Numbered from the stretch's first letter, positions 1 to 6,239 are shown. The stretch: 31,119 nucleotides of DNA from a virus (IMGVR_UViG_3300025655_000180:1-31119), one strand, 5' to 3'. Numbers and translations are program-made. The notes: generated from the sequence alone by a model not told the origin.

Positions 1-769
1 CAGCCTCTAAAATCCAAGGCTTAACGGCTTCTAAACTGGCCTTGCTTTCTCGCAAAGGCCATGAATTCTCATTAATGCTAGATATGATAAGCGGTAGCGT
101 ACTATCCACCAAGTTTTTACCTCTTGCAACTAACTCACTAGGTAGGATTTGATAAAAAATATTAACCGGTGATGACTTAGTAACTGCTAAAAAAATAAAC
201 GCTTTAGGTTTGTATCCAAAATGCTTTTCGAACATCCTAGAATACCAAACTTGTTGCACATCATATTTGAATGAAATGCAGTGCTCCAGAAACTCCTGTT
301 CGCTTCTGGCTGATGTTGTTTTAAGGTCTAAGATTGTATCGTTATATATACAATCAAATCTTGCTTTGGTTTTAACGCCTTCGTGTTCACCGTAAATACT
401 CGCTTCGTTCTCCCCTTCTTTGAACCACTTAGCAAATGGTGAGAACATTAGAACAGCTTCTTGTTCTAGTAGAATGGGATCAACAATACTTTTATGGGAG
501 TTCTCTGCTTTCCATGCTTTGCCTTCTTTGGTTGCAAGGCTCAAACCTTCCGGCTTGATTGTATATTCATCCTCGAACCGCTCAGGCTCTAATACCTTAG
601 CATGCAGGGCATCGCCCTGCTTAAAGGCTTCTTTGCTTACTTCCGGTAACTTAACGTCCGACCAGTAGCGCAAACCGGCCATGAAAGGATTATCCATATA
701 AGCTTTCAGCATACTGTTATTAATTGCTCTCAATGCGTGATATTTGGTTGCTTCGTCTTGTATTTTCAT
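1..769 (-). CDS. RecE-like PD-(D/E)XK exonuclease, 3' end cut off
   Basis: I translated this frame from the ATG at 769; it stays open to the window edge (256 codons), so the C-terminus is missing. The visible order of motifs matches the RecE/DUF3799-type PD-(D/E)XK nuclease family: an early G-D-A-L-H (QGDALHAKVLEP, near residue 55), then KARFDCIYN followed by ILDLKTT (the metal-binding D and the D-x-K pair, near 140-152), then QQVWYSRMF (the Q-x-x-x-Y motif). Such enzymes resect duplex ends 5' to 3' to give the single strand that RecT anneals. The start codon overlaps the recT stop (TAATG), so the two are translationally coupled. An alternative is a Cas4-like or lambda-Exo-like nuclease of the same fold, but pairing with recT favours the RecE role. 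Confidence 0.85.
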   Translation of the reverse strand, partial: MKIQDEATKYHALRAINNSMLKAYMDNPFMAGLRYWSDVKLPEVSKEAFKQGDALHAKVLEPERFEDEYTIKPEGLSLATKEGKAWKAENSHKSIVDPILLEQEAVLMFSPFAKWFKEGENEASIYGEHEGVKTKARFDCIYNDTILDLKTTSARSEQEFLEHCISFKYDVQQVWYSRMFEKHFGYKPKAFIFLAVTKSSPVNIFYQILPSELVARGKNLVDSTLPLIISSINENSWPLRESKASLEAVKPWILEA

Positions 770-1590
770 TATTCGCCCCTCACTAGTTCATCAAGTTTTT
801 TACTGAAATTATTTAGGTATCCTGCGCTCCATTGGTGTGGCTGTCCCTTAAATGTTCCGGCTATTTCTTCGATTTGCTCTATCGTCAAACCGTCTTCTAA
901 ATAACTTTCTATCAGAGCATTGTATGCATCTTGGCTTTTTTGCTCTTTTGGCTTTAGCTTTGGTATTTCTACTGTTACTGAATCGGCTTGAGGTATTGCC
1001 GTATCCAAATTAATTACAGGCTTTTCGACCCTTACGGCTTGTCCTTTGTCTACTGGCGCAACTGGTAAGGGCTCCTCTAGTTCTTCAGAGCTTATAAGAC
1101 CAAGTAAAGCATCGGCGAACTGTGTCCTGAGTGCCCAAGTTCTAGCACGATTCTTTAACATCTTTGTAGGGTACTGCGACCATGGTCCCGACTTGCCCCA
1201 CAATCGAGCCTGTTTAGCTTCTGCTTGACTGAATGACTCGACTACAGGAGGTTTACCTTTTCTTAGAGCTTTGCAGGTTGCTGTTTGTGTCTCTTCGTCG
1301 AAGCTCATCTCTACACCTGCATATTCTGGATGACTTTGACATACTGCAAGTAAAGCATCGCCCCAGAGTGTCGGACGACCGTTAATCACTGATATATTCT
1401 GTACCGCTTGGAATGGGTTTAAGCCTATCTGTTGACCCATGCTTATACAAATGAAAATATCCTGTGCAGACTTATGACCTGCACTAAATGACGTTTTGCT
1501 TAGAATGTCGGCAAGCTTCCAAGCTTGCCCTAAATTATTCGGCTTGAATTCAGCCAAATCAGTCCATGACTCTTTTTCTTTAGTTTCCAT
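769..1590 (-). CDS. recT: RecT-family single-strand annealing protein
   Basis: The 273-residue product promotes annealing of complementary single strands during phage recombination and replication. It carries the family signature MGQQIGLNPFQAVQNI followed by INGRPTLWGDALLA (about residues 51-83), then the conserved SGPWSQYPTKMLKNRA-type block and a family-typical NRARTWALR stretch. The length is normal for RecT. The C-terminal third (after about 175) is hydrophilic and variable, as is usual in the family. The start is set by the AAAGGTA ribosome site just upstream. It lies between ssb and the exonuclease gene, a classic two-component recombinase arrangement. It is separated from ssb by a 137-base leader with a terminator-like hairpin, so its dose may be regulated independently of SSB. 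Confidence 0.93.
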   Translation of the reverse strand: METKEKESWTDLAEFKPNNLGQAWKLADILSKTSFSAGHKSAQDIFICISMGQQIGLNPFQAVQNISVINGRPTLWGDALLAVCQSHPEYAGVEMSFDEETQTATCKALRKGKPPVVESFSQAEAKQARLWGKSGPWSQYPTKMLKNRARTWALRTQFADALLGLISSEELEEPLPVAPVDKGQAVRVEKPVINLDTAIPQADSVTVEIPKLKPKEQKSQDAYNALIESYLEDGLTIEQIEEIAGTFKGQPHQWSAGYLNNFSKKLDELVRGE

Positions 1591-1607
1591 ATCATACCTT
1601 TCGTAAT

Positions 1608-1695
1608 AAAAAAGCCCTGAGTGCTTGCGATTCGTGAGAATCCTCAGGGCACAGCCGAAGCTGTTTATGTTTTAATTGGTTTTCGAACCGCAAGC
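1608..1695 (-). promoter_or_regulatory. Terminator-like attenuator in the recT leader
   Basis: Read leftward, the arms GCCCTGAG (1650-1643) and CTCAGGGC (1621-1614) pair perfectly. An inner GATTC/GAATC stem with a UCAC loop (1642-1629) stacks on them, leaving a seven-base bulge, and six U follow at 1613-1608. A separate ACAGC-UUCG-GCUGU hairpin (1664-1651) lies just upstream. Further upstream, GCTTGCGGTTCG (1695-1684) can pair over 12 positions, one of them G-U, with CGAATCGCAAGC (1634-1623). That segment forms the 3' side of the inner stem plus the bulge. The long-range pairing would compete with the terminator fold, as in an antiterminator. The recT ribosome site follows immediately. Function is inferred from pairing by eye. 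Confidence 0.55.
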
Positions 1696-1727
1696 AAATT
1701 CATTCTATAACTAAATAACTCGGTTTG

Positions 1728-2117
1728 TCAAAAGGGTATTTCATCCTCTGCCATCACAGGCGCATCTACCGGACTTGGCAGAGCTTTAACGCTTTGATTG
1801 TCTGCTGACTTTTTACCTTTCCCTGGGGGAAACTCGAATCGATCAACGATAACGCCGGTACTGTATTTTTTAACTCCGTCTTTCTCGTAGCTCTCGGTTT
1901 TCATCCGACCGGAACAGTAAATTCCGTCACCCTCACCGATATACTTTTCAATAATTTCAGCGGTTTTACCGAAAGCAGTGCAGCGTACAAATTCAGAATC
2001 ATCCTCTTTCTTATACCCATCACAAGCAACGGTAAACTTAGCAATCTTCAATCCTGCTTGTGTCTCTTTTGTTTCCACTGGGCGCACAACTCGCCCCATG
2101 ATCATTACAATATTCAT
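1728..2117 (-). CDS. ssb: Single-stranded DNA-binding protein
   Basis: The 129-residue product is an OB-fold SSB. The N-terminus MNIVMIMGRVVRPVE, the core FVRCTAFGKTAEIIEKYI and the acidic tail ending DEIPF all match bacterial and phage SSB proteins. The DEIPF tip is the usual docking site for partner proteins such as helicases and repair enzymes. A short low-complexity linker (about 100-120) separates core and tail. It is shorter than chromosomal SSB (about 175 residues), as is normal for phages. The start overlaps the stop of the upstream gene (ATGA) and is preceded by a purine-rich AAAGGA site. It coats the single strands made by the exonuclease and at the replication fork. Confidence 0.95.
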   Translation of the reverse strand: MNIVMIMGRVVRPVETKETQAGLKIAKFTVACDGYKKEDDSEFVRCTAFGKTAEIIEKYIGEGDGIYCSGRMKTESYEKDGVKKYSTGVIVDRFEFPPGKGKKSADNQSVKALPSPVDAPVMAEDEIPF

Positions 2118-2416
2118 TCTGTTTTTCCTTTCCTCACTTGGCTACGAATCCAATCATAAGCTCGTCGCCAACTTTCAATTTCTTTAATTAGTGCTTTCCA
2201 TCTTTTGTTTAGAAAAGCTTTGTTTATACGATCCTCCAAGGCGTAAAGACGCTTCACAACATCTTCACGCTTTGAAAGAAATTCCATTTCTTCTTTACCC
2301 ATATATTCTTCAGCGCAATCGTTAACTTCTTTAACCAGACGCTTGAAATATTTATTCTGAACTGGGCACGACTGTTCCTCCAAATCATCTAAATGTTGTT
2401 GAAGTGCATCGCACAT
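2114..2416 (-). CDS. Small charged helical protein of unknown function
   Basis: This 100-residue product is not recognised. It is rich in Glu, Lys, Arg and Trp with long stretches of predicted helix (for example KRLYALEDRINKAFLNKRWK), and it has no membrane segment or signal peptide. It overlaps the upstream zinc-ribbon gene by 32 bases and the ssb start by 4, so it is clearly part of the same leftward operon. That supports a real, expressed gene with an accessory role in replication or recombination. I assign no function. A downstream in-frame start would remove much of the overlap, so the exact N-terminus is uncertain. Confidence 0.7.
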   Translation of the reverse strand: MCDALQQHLDDLEEQSCPVQNKYFKRLVKEVNDCAEEYMGKEEMEFLSKREDVVKRLYALEDRINKAFLNKRWKALIKEIESWRRAYDWIRSQVRKGKTE

Positions 2417-2738
2417 ACTCGGCCCCTTTGTGCTGAAAAATTTCTAAATAGCTTGCATGCTCGCAATGTTCACAGTGGAACACTAGACGGACACCAGAAC
2501 GGCGCAAACTTGGGTTTGCTAACTCTCCGGAGTCTGGTCGACCTGTCATTGCATACATTCTTAAACCCTGATCTACAGGAACGCCATAATGCATCGTTGG
2601 GCCGTCTTCCTCTTCTCGTCTGAATACATCAACCGTCTGCAAGTGCATATTTTCGCTTTCGCAATTTGCGCACGTAATGCAGCCCCAGAAGCTTTCGCCT
2701 ACTAATTCATTCATGCAAAATTTTGCTTTCTTAAACAT
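2385..2738 (-). CDS. Zinc-ribbon protein, function unknown
   Basis: The 117-residue product has two CxxC knuckles: CITCANCES near residues 20-28 and FHCEHCEH near residues 87-94. This is the classical pattern of a four-cysteine zinc ribbon. Between them lies a loop with a proline- and glycine-rich stretch (GVPVDQGLRMYAMTGRP). Such small ribbons in phage replication operons usually bind nucleic acid or bridge replication proteins, but the role is not known here. The start at 2738 has an AAAGGTAGG ribosome site upstream. It follows the primase-helicase gene after 25 bases and overlaps the next gene by 32. Confidence 0.75.
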   Translation of the reverse strand: MFKKAKFCMNELVGESFWGCITCANCESENMHLQTVDVFRREEEDGPTMHYGVPVDQGLRMYAMTGRPDSGELANPSLRRSGVRLVFHCEHCEHASYLEIFQHKGAEYVRCTSTTFR

Positions 2739-2763
2739 CCTGATACCTACCTTTGTTTATTGT

Positions 2764-4833
2764 TTACGCAGCTTGTATTTTCTTATCTCTGCGTTTTTCT
2801 CTCATGTGACTATTCCAAAACTTTATTGGAGGCACATTATAAAATCGTTTTGTTTGATTGTTTTCATCCTTGCTTGGTTTATTCTTAAATCCGAATTTTT
2901 GCAGAACTTTACTGATTGCCCGTATATCTCGGCCTGTCGGTGTTGCACCTTCTTGCAGGATAAAACCGGCTATTTCTGTAGTAGTGGCTTTATAGTCTGC
3001 TTCTTCTTCCCAGTTGAAAAGATCTTGAAGTTCCTCCTCAAAAGGTAAAAGGTTTTCAAATTCCGTTAGATATCGTCTGAGCTGTGCGTCTTCTTTTTGC
3101 GTTAAAAGATAGCTTTTAACTTCGCTGTCTTTGTCAAATTGCGTGTAGTGCCAGTAAGCTTCAGCATATACTTGTTGCATGTCCACTTTGTGAAAAATAT
3201 CCAATGACTCTACCGGAAAGGTCCACCATCTTGAATTTCCGGTATCATCATTCAAAAACACTTTAGGATTAACCGAAGCACAGAAAATTGTACGTCTTTC
3301 GTATCTATCCGCTCTAGTAGCATAAGGAGTTCTAATAATGTCCTCAGTCTGGGTAATAAAGCTTTTCATTCTGCTTATATCTGTTTTTCTGAAAGTTGCG
3401 TCTAATTCGCCAAGTTCGCAAATGAGGCAACTGATAGCCAGTTTATAACTATCTTTGTTTTGTGCGTCGAGAGTTACACCACAACGCACATACTCTTCAA
3501 GATCCGGAGGTAAAAGCCTACGTATCCAAGAAGTTTTTCCGATGCTTTGAGGGCCTTGAAATACTAGAACGCCCTTGGTGAATGGTCTTTTTTCATACTG
3601 ACAGGCAACTATTGAAGTAATCCATTTTCTAAAAATAACTCTGTAAAAATCTTTCTGGATCTTACTTATAGAAGAGTCAAAAGTTATTGTGTCGAATAGA
3701 TCATCAATCGGTGTCTGTTCCTCGTCCCATTCTTTTGATTCGATCCATTCACAAATGCGGTTTTTCCTGTTACGGCTTTGCTCTGCGCTTAAAAGTCCCT
3801 TTATTGCAGATCTAATATTCATGCCGTCCTTGATTGCCTCATTTATTAAATATTCATCGTGATAATTCGAGTGAAATTCGACTTTATCATCTTTCTTGAA
3901 TAGCGGTTCTTTCAATAATTCATCGGTGTAAATTTCTACGCCGATTCGCTTCAGAAACACCTTAAAATTCTCATATACTGGATAGGGATTTCCATGCGAA
4001 TTAACTAGTCGGTAATCTGTTTCATTAAACTTTTTGCGCCCTAACTTTTCGGGCGTGAACAGTTCTAAAAATTGAGGTAAACCTTTACCTTGGCACTTCT
4101 CGGCGTGGCATTTAATTTGTGGCCATTCGCCCTCAGTGTGTTTATACGCTGCGCTAAATTCTGAATCCTCGTGAGCATGCCAAGGACATTCTATTCTTGT
4201 CCATTCGTCGCCCTCTGCACCGATTTCCAGATCTCGCTTTTCAAGTAGATCTTTCATATTTAGACTGACCAGATCAACGCCAGAAAATGCCTTTTCGAAT
4301 TGGTAAGGCTTAGGCTCCCATGCATCGCCCTTAAAATACTTTTGTAAGTAATCAGCACCTTCAAGATGACAGGGATACAGCCAGAGCTGCGCTACTTCGT
4401 AGCTCTTTTGATCTATCATAGTCTCATAGTCTTTTAAGCCTAAATGCTCAATCAGACGCAATGTTTCCCATTTGACCTGGCTTTTGTAAATAGGTTTGCT
4501 CGTCGGTACAATAATACGGAATCGAGGCTCGTCTATTGTGTGTCGTTTTGTTGTGTGGATAAATCCACTTAAACCGGAATCTTCGAGCCATTCAAGAGCA
4601 TCCGACAAGTCCACCATCTGGCCCTGTTTTTTTGAATCATTGTCTAGATCTATCACTAGACAATTAACTTCTACGATATTATCAGCACCCCTCAGGCCCT
4701 TGTACGCTGTTCCGGCAGACCAACATTGTACATTCTTTGCTTGATCTAGGGTTTTTATGACTGTCTTTTCTGGTGAAAATTTCTTAACACGACCAAATTT
4801 TGATTGAAAAGAATTGAAGTGTGTTATAATCAT
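2764..4833 (-). CDS. Primase fused to VirE-type superfamily 3-like helicase
   Basis: The 689-residue product looks like a combined replication initiator. Residues about 55-115 resemble a primase-polymerase of the archaeo-eukaryotic type: a D-L-D pair (CLVIDLDND, 60-66) and a later RFRIIVPTSKP strand. A cysteine/histidine cluster (CPWH, then KCHAEKCQGKG, about 213-248) probably binds zinc. The C-terminal half matches the virulence-associated E helicase family: Walker A GPQSIGKTS (about 424-432), ELGELDATFRK, an RTPYATRADRYERR block, CASVN (sensor), and DDTGNSRWWTFPV. It would prime and unwind DNA at the adjacent origin. It is the first gene of the leftward operon, preceded by an AAAAGGTA site. 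The helicase part is secure; the primase part is weaker because not all catalytic residues are evident. Confidence 0.85.
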   Translation of the reverse strand: MIITHFNSFQSKFGRVKKFSPEKTVIKTLDQAKNVQCWSAGTAYKGLRGADNIVEVNCLVIDLDNDSKKQGQMVDLSDALEWLEDSGLSGFIHTTKRHTIDEPRFRIIVPTSKPIYKSQVKWETLRLIEHLGLKDYETMIDQKSYEVAQLWLYPCHLEGADYLQKYFKGDAWEPKPYQFEKAFSGVDLVSLNMKDLLEKRDLEIGAEGDEWTRIECPWHAHEDSEFSAAYKHTEGEWPQIKCHAEKCQGKGLPQFLELFTPEKLGRKKFNETDYRLVNSHGNPYPVYENFKVFLKRIGVEIYTDELLKEPLFKKDDKVEFHSNYHDEYLINEAIKDGMNIRSAIKGLLSAEQSRNRKNRICEWIESKEWDEEQTPIDDLFDTITFDSSISKIQKDFYRVIFRKWITSIVACQYEKRPFTKGVLVFQGPQSIGKTSWIRRLLPPDLEEYVRCGVTLDAQNKDSYKLAISCLICELGELDATFRKTDISRMKSFITQTEDIIRTPYATRADRYERRTIFCASVNPKVFLNDDTGNSRWWTFPVESLDIFHKVDMQQVYAEAYWHYTQFDKDSEVKSYLLTQKEDAQLRRYLTEFENLLPFEEELQDLFNWEEEADYKATTTEIAGFILQEGATPTGRDIRAISKVLQKFGFKNKPSKDENNQTKRFYNVPPIKFWNSHMREKRRDKKIQAA
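4804..4830 (+). promoter_or_regulatory. Candidate promoter for an antisense RNA
   Basis: On the plus strand a TTGAAA (4804-4809) is followed, after a short 15-base spacer, by a perfect extended -10, TG-T-TATAAT (4822-4830). A transcript would begin near 4837 and run into the hairpin ending at 4892. The sequence overlaps the first codons of the leftward primase-helicase gene, so coding constraint could produce it by chance. Confidence 0.35.
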
Positions 4834-4836
4834 CTT

Positions 4837-4892
4837 ATACCTTTTGTTTACAAAAGCTCCGATTGAGTCGTCAAATTCGTCGGGGCTTTTTT
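4837..4892 (+). ncRNA. Possible antisense RNA to the primase-helicase leader
   Basis: A rightward transcript from the extended -10 at 4822-4830 would be about 56 bases long. It would end at a plus-strand terminator: AAAAGCTCCGA (4852-4862) pairs with TCGGGGCTTTT (4880-4890) over 11 positions with one G-U, and six T end at 4892. The opposite strand has a C-A mismatch there, so the plus strand forms the better hairpin, although no rightward gene ends here. The RNA would also contain CTTTTG-TTTA-CAAAAG (4841-4856) and would cover the AAAAGGT ribosome site of the primase-helicase gene. The layout resembles plasmid antisense copy control, but expression is wholly inferred. Confidence 0.3.
4841..4890 (-). 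promoter_or_regulatory. Hairpin switch before the primase-helicase start
   Basis: In the leftward transcript, GCTTTTG (4857-4851) has two partners. It can join the upstream arm AAAAGCCCCGA (4890-4880) in a terminator-like hairpin. Alternatively it can pair with CAAAAG (4846-4841), just downstream, which forms part of the AAAAGG ribosome site; the loop would then be UAAA. The first fold leaves the ribosome site free and the second hides it. The parallel with the recT leader (hairpin, U-rich run, AAAGGTA site) suggests a common control style. Confidence 0.4.
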
Positions 4893-4984
4893 GTTTTCAT
4901 CTCATTTATACTAAATTCTTGAAAAAATTTTCGCAAGTTTTATTTACTTCTCTATCTCACAAGTCGCACAAAAACACCCAGAAA

Positions 4985-5014
4985 TTTATAGGCTGATTTT
5001 GCATTTTTTGGAAA
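4985..5014 (-). promoter_or_regulatory. Candidate leftward early promoter
   Basis: On the minus strand TTTCCA (5014-5009) lies 18 bases before TATAAA (4990-4985), giving a start near 4978. This would drive the replication operon, with a leader of about 145 bases. The -35 box abuts two perfect GGTTACAAACT repeats at 5016-5037, so a protein bound there could block or recruit polymerase. Confidence 0.45.
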
Positions 5015-5042
5015 AGGTTACAAACTGGTTACAAACTTTGTG

Positions 5043-5068
5043 AAAAGTTACAGAATTCTGTAACTTTT
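5043..5068. repeat. 26-bp perfect palindrome
   Basis: The half-site AAAAGTTACAGAA is followed directly by its exact reverse complement, with the centre between 5055 and 5056. The arms contain one GTTACA each, so this is two inverted copies of the cluster motif. A symmetric site of this length is typical of dimeric repressor or initiator binding. It is less likely to be a terminator, since no T-run follows and the hairpin would have no loop. Confidence 0.9.
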
Positions 5069-5169
5069 GGTTACACAAGTTACAGAAGTTACAGAATGCA
5101 AAAAAAGTCTGTAACCTCGGAGATCCGCATTATCAAAGGGCTGTAGCGATTTGGTTACAGGTTACAGTA

Positions 5170-5416
5170 ATTTCTACCTTTCTTTCTTCTATAGTAATAT
5201 ATATACATATATATATAGAAATATAGGTTTTTTGTTAAATATTAGTTATAAGGTATAATATGAAAACTTGTGTAACCCGTAACTTTTTGCACAAATTACA
5301 ACCAGTTTACGGAATATCCGAAGGCTTGCTGTGCGTATCGGTTGACGTGCAAAGATCGGCAGGACATTGCACGTATTCACAGAGTTATTCACATTACGTG
5401 AACGTCTTGTGAATAT
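5170..5416. other. Putative replication origin: AT-rich tract with DnaA-box-like sites
   Basis: From about 5170 to 5260 the sequence is strongly AT-rich, with alternating TA runs, as in a duplex-unwinding element. Next come TTATTCACA at 5385-5393 (exact match to the E. coli TTATNCACA consensus), GTATTCACA at 5373-5381 and, inverted, ATATTCACA at 5416-5408 (one mismatch each). An inverted repeat ACGTGCAA/TTGCACGT lies at 5345-5352 and 5367-5374. Together with the GTTACA repeats and the adjacent primase-helicase gene this resembles an iteron-plus-DnaA origin. The assignment is inferred from layout alone. The whole 4834-5488 gap holds no convincing gene. Confidence 0.45.
5232..5259 (+). promoter_or_regulatory. 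Candidate rightward promoter
   Basis: TTGTTA (5232-5237), a 16-base spacer and a perfect TATAAT (5254-5259) give a predicted start near 5266. An inverted GTTACA motif follows at 5271-5276, in position to act as an operator. It would drive the small rightward genes from 5489 onward. Confidence 0.45.
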
Positions 5417-5488
5417 TCTTTTTTGCTAAACTCTCGATTTTGCTTTATTCTTACAAAAGTTGTGAAAAAGTCCGATTTTTTGAATACT

Positions 5489-5821
5489 ATGAATTTAGAA
5501 GAGCATAAGACGAGATTGTGCAAAGCTATTTATTTGATGTTCAAGGATGAGGATCTTGTGTACATCGGCATGACTGACAATGTCCCGATCCGCATCAAAA
5601 CGCACAACATCGTTAGAAAATCGGAGTACGATTCGTGTTTTTACCTTTCTTTTCCTTTTGAGACTGGACGAGATGGTGGAATATCTAAAGCAGTCGAAAA
5701 GGCTTTGATTAAACATTTCAAACCACCGCTCAACAAAGACGAAATAAAAAACCCTCTAACTTTTCCAGAAGTGTGGCTTATCCGGCAGCTTTTTGGTGAT
5801 GACGTAAAGATTGAGTACTGA
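5489..5821 (+). CDS. Small GIY-YIG-like nuclease domain protein
   Basis: The 110-residue product is almost only a GIY-YIG-type domain. AIYLMFKDEDLVYIGMT gives the paired strands with Y-L and Y-I-G, followed by a conserved arginine (NVPIRIKTH) and, later, the metal-binding glutamate in AVEKALIKHFKPPLN. The first half-motif is degenerate (YLM instead of GIY), which is common in this superfamily. Such stand-alone domains act as homing or host-DNA-degrading endonucleases, but the target is unknown. I chose the ATG at 5489; the frame is open further upstream to a TTG at 5423. Neither start has a good ribosome site. It is the first rightward gene after the putative origin. Confidence 0.7.
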   Translation: MNLEEHKTRLCKAIYLMFKDEDLVYIGMTDNVPIRIKTHNIVRKSEYDSCFYLSFPFETGRDGGISKAVEKALIKHFKPPLNKDEIKNPLTFPEVWLIRQLFGDDVKIEY

Positions 5822-5822
5822 T

Positions 5823-5978
5823 ATGACACTCGAAGAGCTTTACACATCACGCCAAGAGCTTAAGCAGATCAAACAAGATATGCACGAGCTCCGGCAGCAC
5901 GTAAAATACTTAGCAGCCGAACTCGCAGCGGTCAAGACTCAGCTCACGATGGAATACGAGCAAGAGTATTGGAATTGA
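5823..5978 (+). CDS. 51-residue coiled-coil protein, unknown
   Basis: I translated this small gene directly. The product starts MTLEELYTSRQELKQIK and ends EYWN, with heptad-like leucine spacing through most of its length (MHELRQHVKYLAAELAAV), so it is probably an all-helical oligomer. The start follows the GIY-YIG stop by one base, which argues for coupled translation. There is no signal or membrane segment. I do not recognise the family. Confidence 0.55.
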   Translation: MTLEELYTSRQELKQIKQDMHELRQHVKYLAAELAAVKTQLTMEYEQEYWN

Positions 5979-5987
5979 GTAAGCGTC

Positions 5988-6161
5988 ATGGATTCTTTCA
6001 TCTCTCACCCAAAGAACAATGCATGGAAGAATGAAAAAGAACTGCGCCAACAGATCGACGAGAAAATCAAAAGCGGTAAATTAATCCCAGGAACCGGAGC
6101 CGGACAGCTCACAGTCAGAAAGATGACAGACGAAGAAAAAAAGAAATACAAAGTGCTCTGA
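5988..6161 (+). CDS. 57-residue charged protein, unknown
   Basis: The product starts MDSFISHPKNNAWKNEK and ends KKKYKVL. It has a helical charged first half and a glycine-rich turn (IPGTGAGQLTVR) before a basic C-terminus. It lies nine bases after the previous stop in the same operon and is followed by a terminator about 80 bases on. No family is recognised, and an unrelated reading of this stretch seems unlikely because codon phasing stays open from ATG to stop. Confidence 0.5.
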   Translation: MDSFISHPKNNAWKNEKELRQQIDEKIKSGKLIPGTGAGQLTVRKMTDEEKKKYKVL

Positions 6162-6239
6162 TTTTGCGATAGAATGAACGCAGTATTAATTGACGTTTTA
6201 GCGAACTCAATTGCTGCATAAGATAAGTACAAAAACATT

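Larger units (their letters stand above)
5016..5276. repeat. Cluster of eleven GTTACA/TGTAAC motifs
   Basis: Exact hexamers start at 5017, 5028, 5047, 5059 (inverted), 5070, 5079, 5088, 5110 (inverted), 5154, 5161 and 5271 (inverted). Some are perfect tandem repeats: GGTTACAAACT twice at 5016-5037 (11-bp period) and AAGTTACAG twice at 5077-5094 (9-bp period). A hexamer is expected by chance well under once in 260 bases. The set spans the gap between candidate leftward and rightward promoters. It may be replication iterons, repressor operators, or both. Confidence 0.85.

Noticed and set aside
1621-1697. tRNA-like arrangement on the plus strand (GCTTGCG ... CGCAAGC ends with a GGTTTTCGAACC hairpin)
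   Set aside because: The acceptor-like pairing exists, but there is no proper T-loop, D-arm or anticodon arm. The same pairs are better explained as parts of the leftward recT leader.
5016-5094. Possible CRISPR-like short repeats
   Set aside because: Repeats are 6-11 bases with irregular or no spacers, far too short for CRISPR; operator or iteron is the better reading.
5119-5133. 14-base identity with a segment of the large terminase gene (near 11690)
   Set aside because: One or two such matches are expected by chance within 31 kb, and no wider similarity surrounds it.
5260-5412. Open frame of 50 codons starting MKTCVTRNFLHK with AAGGTATAAT before the ATG
   Set aside because: The predicted rightward transcription start is near 5266, past the ATG, and the frame runs through inverted repeats and DnaA-like sites. 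It could be real if transcription starts upstream, but the evidence favours noncoding.
6174-6221. 15-residue frame MNAVLIDVLANSIAA
   Set aside because: Too short to support; no clear ribosome site and no recognisable feature.
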